Shown here: piece by piece, positions 61,079 through 64,000 of the stretch
Numbering within the stretch: the stretch's first letter is position 1
How the letters are laid out: each line of letters starts with the position of its first letter
Assembly: GCA_002506825.1 (NCBI GenBank)
Contig: DAYH01000023.1
Location: 123,125-187,124 of the forward strand
Reading direction: 5' to 3'
Source of the DNA: Euryarchaeota archaeon UBA103
GTDB taxonomy: Archaea > Thermoplasmatota > Poseidoniia > Poseidoniales > Thalassarchaeaceae
Length of the DNA: 64,000 nt
Translations under genes and position numbers: made by a program
The notes under the pieces: generated by a model
What the model was told of the DNA's origin: nothing
Database searches by the model: none
What the model saw: only the letters and a program-made list of their open reading frames with translations

Positions 61079-63208
61079 TTACTCTTTGATGCAACCGTCT
61101 CTAACTTTGACCGCAATTCCCTTCTTGAAAGTAGACATCTCCAGTGACGTTGAAGTGGGTACGCCGTGAGCTATCAATTCTCCTTCTTGTGAAACGACGA
61201 CACATGGTTGTCCGGGAGTGGTATGCGAGTCAGCGCCAAGTATGTAGCCATGCATGACGTTACGCCCATCACCGACGAAAGGTATCGCATCTTCGGATAT
61301 CATCACTCTTGGAATCCCGGGATGTTCTTCCTCCTCAAGTGAATATTCTTCTCCGAACAAATCCGGGGTTCCCGGATAAAGCGAATACAAAATTCTAGCG
61401 CCTTCTGAGGTCAGAGAAATGCCTCCATCCTTCAACCTAGGAGACAACACATGTTCTCCGTTGAAACTGACATTCACCATCCTATCGGTATTGGATCTCC
61501 TAGACTCCATTTTCTCCGATACTTCACAGAGCTTCTTTGGGTGAACTCCGCAGAAAACTGAAAGCTTGTCAACAATTGAGCATCTGTCTAACCATGTCCT
61601 TATTTTACGAATTTCCACAGAAGATTCCTCCAGAGTCTTTGGTGACGAGAATTTGATTGGGATTCCCTCTAGTCCCAGATATGAAACATCTCCATAAGAT
61701 TCACTTTGGTCTGATTGGTTAAACCAGATCGATTCAGGACCATCTAGATGACAGAATGGAGAGACGTCTTCGAAGGAATAGGGCACTGGTCCTAAAGGTG
61801 TTGAGATAAGGACTACAGTCTTTGGATTTTCACTTAGGCTCTCAACTATTGTGCCTAGTGCACTTTCCCTCCAAGGAGGTGCAGAATTATGGATGATCAA
61901 AACCTTTTCAGGAGGCCCGGAACTACCATCCCACCATGATCCTGGTAGACGCCATCTGAGTGATATCAGAGCTAAAAGATGAAGAATATGCGGCCTGAAA
62001 CCTACATCTCCAGAAATTGATTCTCCCCCTTTCCTGATGGGATTGGTAGATGCCATTAGATCCAGTAGTGTCGACCCGGCCTCTGTATCCTCAAGCTCTT
62101 CAAGTTGGTCCAATACCCATTCAAATGCCTCCCTGAGCCGTGGAGAAGCATGACTTCTTACCTCTGCCAGTTTCCAGATAGTTCCATTCCTAATTGCCTC
62201 CCTACATCTAGCTAGTTCGGACTGAGTAATCTCCAGATTGTGATGTGCTAAAATCTCTGACCTTCTTTCTTTAGACATACCAAGAACCATTTTTGGAGTC
62301 TTTCCGAAGAGCGCGGATGAGGTTATTGGCCATTCATTCAAACCTTGAATCTTGACGGTTCCCTCGGGTGTGAGAATCCTATCATCCCGTGCAAAAAGAG
62401 CATATGCGGCGCTATCAAAGAAATCTACTCCTAGGGCCACTGATAGGGGGAAGAGGAGGGGATGTCCGCAACCGAACATATGTATCGGCTTTTCGGGTGG
62501 GATTTGGGATCTTGCAGCCAATATAATACCGAATAATTCTAGATACCTTTGTTGTTCCATCAGAGGAACTATCCCTCCTATTGGATGTACTGCAAAGGCC
62601 CTTCCTGAGTCTTGTTTTTGACTCATCAATTTTGCAGATTGTGCTCTTAGGTCATGATGTAGACCCCCTTGGATTGGCCCATTAAGTAAGATGTCGTCTC
62701 CCGCTTCAACCAGTGACAGATGAGCTCGGTTGAATGTCTCATCGACGGCATGCTGGATTTGATCCCTACTCATATCAGGCCTTCCAAAGACATCCAACAT
62801 CGTACCAACGTCTACTCCAATTTCTCTTTGAAATGAGACGATCTCAGATGGGGAAACCTCAACATCCCCGTAGACATATGACTGAAATGTCCCAGAGTCA
62901 GTGACTATCGCTCCAGGAAAATCTAATAATTTATGAATCCCGTCTAATTTTGCAGGAACACTGAGTTTCTCATGCTTCCAGATTACGTAGGAATTTGTTA
63001 TCAGAGCTTCCACACCATACTTTTCCCACATCTCTCTTGGCTCAATAGTTCGTAAATTAGGATTTACCACTGGAAGTAACATTGGCGTTGTAATTACTCC
63101 GTGACGAGTGTGGAACTTTCCAATTCTAGCGGCACCGTCTCTTTTACTTATCTCAAACTTTCCCCAGTCCTGAGGTCGACAGGGTACGGGCTCCCGGTCC
63201 AAGTCCAT
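61079..63208 (-). CDS. tgtA: Archaeosine tRNA-guanine transglycosylase (ArcTGT)
   Basis: Exchanges G15 of archaeal tRNA for preQ0. Residues about 20-390 are the TGT barrel: TRHGVITTPMLLPVVNPN, IVTDSGTFQSYVYGDVEVSP (first catalytic Asp), AVHPIGGIVPLMEQQRY and VDFFDSAAYALFARDDR (nucleophile Asp). At residues about 290-310 the family's CxCxxC zinc motif is replaced by WPITSSALFGKTPKMVLGM, though LAHHNLEI (the usual zinc His region) remains. A middle region and a C-terminal PUA-type RNA domain (about 630-709, VMISEDAIPFVGDGRNVMHG) follow. Full archaeal length 709. Starts ATG 63208. Confidence 0.9.
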   Translation of the reverse strand: MDLDREPVPCRPQDWGKFEISKRDGAARIGKFHTRHGVITTPMLLPVVNPNLRTIEPREMWEKYGVEALITNSYVIWKHEKLSVPAKLDGIHKLLDFPGAIVTDSGTFQSYVYGDVEVSPSEIVSFQREIGVDVGTMLDVFGRPDMSRDQIQHAVDETFNRAHLSLVEAGDDILLNGPIQGGLHHDLRAQSAKLMSQKQDSGRAFAVHPIGGIVPLMEQQRYLELFGIILAARSQIPPEKPIHMFGCGHPLLFPLSVALGVDFFDSAAYALFARDDRILTPEGTVKIQGLNEWPITSSALFGKTPKMVLGMSKERRSEILAHHNLEITQSELARCREAIRNGTIWKLAEVRSHASPRLREAFEWVLDQLEELEDTEAGSTLLDLMASTNPIRKGGESISGDVGFRPHILHLLALISLRWRLPGSWWDGSSGPPEKVLIIHNSAPPWRESALGTIVESLSENPKTVVLISTPLGPVPYSFEDVSPFCHLDGPESIWFNQSDQSESYGDVSYLGLEGIPIKFSSPKTLEESSVEIRKIRTWLDRCSIVDKLSVFCGVHPKKLCEVSEKMESRRSNTDRMVNVSFNGEHVLSPRLKDGGISLTSEGARILYSLYPGTPDLFGEEYSLEEEEHPGIPRVMISEDAIPFVGDGRNVMHGYILGADSHTTPGQPCVVVSQEGELIAHGVPTSTSLEMSTFKKGIAVKVRDGCIKE

Positions 63209-63232
63209 GGCCTTGGGTATGAGTTTCCGTCA

Positions 63233-64000
63233 TCAACCCTCGCTAAATCTGGATATCACAGACATACTAACATTTCCATTGATTAATTCCATTTTGACTT
63301 CATCTCCGGTATTAATTTCCATTATTGGATCATTCTCAAAACTATGTGCATATGGAGTGCCTAAGAGAGATGCGGCTGGAAGGGTTAGGGGGCACACATC
63401 ACGATTAATTATTGCCAATGGCCCCATTCCTGTGTAAATCAGCCCCATCAATACGAATGGTGCGACTGTGGAGCCTGATCCCTTTGGATATATCAGTACC
63501 TTATCTGCAATCTGGATACCGTCTAGAGGGTGTCCGGGTTCCTCGATAACACCTGTATCTCTGTTGACATATCCAAGGTATGTTATGGGGACATCAGTAA
63601 CTAGGGCCTTACCTCTGACAGACCATTTTTCCTGACTAGGTATTCCACGTCCGTTTGTAGAAAACTCGCCTCTAGAGACATTTTTGGAAGAGATGGATTT
63701 CTTAATTTTTCCAGATGAAAGTGTAGGCCTGGGACCTATTAGCAATGAAGGATCGAAAGCATGTGAGACGCAGTCCCCTATTTTCGCTACACTTGTGGGC
63801 ATCTTATTGAGGCCGCTAGTAAGGTAGTGCTCTGCCTTCAGTGAATTGGTCAGTAAGTGATTGTACCGAGAACGGTTGTAGGGCGTCACTTCGGGACATG
63901 TGTCCCTTAGAACCAATGCGCCCCCCTCTTCTAGGAGGTCTAATGTCCCGTCCGCCTCAATGACATCATAATTGTGAGAGCTCATGAAGACCCAGAGTCT
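63233..64000 (-). CDS. Aconitase X (phosphomevalonate dehydratase-type), catalytic and swivel regions in one chain (5' end outside window)
   Basis: Frame stays open to the window edge. The N-terminal part seen is the end of the AcnX catalytic subunit: LVLRDTCPEVTPY, LLTNSLKAEHYLTS and VAKIGDCVSHAF, with cysteines likely to hold the Fe-S cluster. A linker then leads to a DUF126-like swivel domain: VRGKALVTDVPITYLGYVNR, HPLDGIQIADKVLIYPKGSG, GMGPLAIINRDVCPL. In many archaea the two are separate subunits (PMDh-L and PMDh-S). Known archaeal role: dehydration of 5-phosphomevalonate in the modified mevalonate route. HMG-CoA reductase is also in the window. The ATG at 63985 is internal. Confidence 0.8.
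   Translation of the reverse strand, partial: RLWVFMSSHNYDVIEADGTLDLLEEGGALVLRDTCPEVTPYNRSRYNHLLTNSLKAEHYLTSGLNKMPTSVAKIGDCVSHAFDPSLLIGPRPTLSSGKIKKSISSKNVSRGEFSTNGRGIPSQEKWSVRGKALVTDVPITYLGYVNRDTGVIEEPGHPLDGIQIADKVLIYPKGSGSTVAPFVLMGLIYTGMGPLAIINRDVCPLTLPAASLLGTPYAHSFENDPIMEINTGDEVKMELINGNVSMSVISRFSEG

Noticed and set aside
1..64000. CRISPR arrays, insertion sequences, prophage
   Set aside because: No regularly spaced direct repeats of 25-40 bases, no transposase or integrase motif, and no terminal inverted repeats were seen.

Overview
The window comes from an archaeon, most likely a marine member of the Thermoplasmata lineage (Marine Group II/III, Poseidoniia-like). Seen in the sequence: archaeal information-processing proteins (exosome Csl4, NMD3, ribosomal proteins S6e and L10e, aIF2-gamma, Orc1/Cdc6, archaeosine tRNA transglycosylase, Dph2, a CTP-dependent riboflavin kinase), sitting with genes of bacterial type (DNA gyrase A and B, class II HMG-CoA reductase, RmuC, M23 peptidase, Ccm haem export, rhomboid). 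That mixture, plus very large secreted PKD/subtilase proteins and short intergenic gaps, is typical of that group; the exact taxon is an inference. No insertion sequences, CRISPR arrays, rRNA or prophage were seen. One tRNA, Ser(GCT), is present.

Layout. 1-6.3 kb: RNA metabolism and core metabolism (Csl4 truncated by the window edge, METTL5-like methylase, aspartate-semialdehyde dehydrogenase, RmuC, M23 peptidase, PGI/PMI, NMD3). 6.3-8.7 kb: a compact haem-export operon with a fused CcmA-CcmB, CcmC and a 39-residue CcmD-like protein. 8.7-15.2 kb: rhomboid protease, a 1598-residue membrane-anchored subtilase and a Maf pyrophosphatase. 15.2-19.1 kb: iron-sulfur assembly (NifU-like opposite sufC-sufB-sufD). 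19.1-29.1 kb: membrane and secreted proteins (DUF2085, a divergent thymidylate kinase fusion, glutaminyl cyclase, a 1367-residue PKD putative metalloprotease). 29.1-38.1 kb: AroD, gyrB-gyrA, tRNA-Ser, DUF4105 protein, AroA, EamA transporter. 38.2-43.9 kb: translation and replication block (L10e, phosphoribosyltransferase, Dph2, Orc1/Cdc6, S6e, aIF2-gamma, PIN nuclease). 43.9-49 kb: DUF357 protein and a large degenerate AAA-type/winged-helix protein, facing HMG-CoA reductase across an AT-rich, repeat-filled intergenic region, then citrate synthase. 49-54.2 kb: small metabolic genes (thioesterase, Kbl, PqqB-like hydrolase, RibK, TruA). 54.2-61 kb: two ABC-2 export systems in one minus-strand run with a lipocalin-like and a PH-domain protein. 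61-64 kb: archaeosine transglycosylase and aconitase X (runs off the window).

Pathways. HMG-CoA reductase and aconitase X both serve archaeal isoprenoid synthesis (aconitase X by the modified mevalonate route). AroD and AroA are shikimate enzymes. Suf/NifU feeds Fe-S enzymes, including aconitase X and Dph2. 

The most interesting observations are: (1) nine copies of a TTAACG-type hexamer, mostly in pairs about one helical turn apart, in the intergenic region next to the AAA/winged-helix gene, a candidate replication origin or operator; (2) two genes, aIF2-gamma and TruA, whose complete conserved N-termini appear to require CTG initiation codons directly after an in-frame stop; (3) an archaeosine transglycosylase that has lost the zinc cysteines; (4) a thymidylate kinase with an altered P-loop fused to an unknown domain; (5) adjacent rhomboid and subtilase genes that both end in a zinc ribbon. 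Everything here is by reading; no database search or alignment was run.
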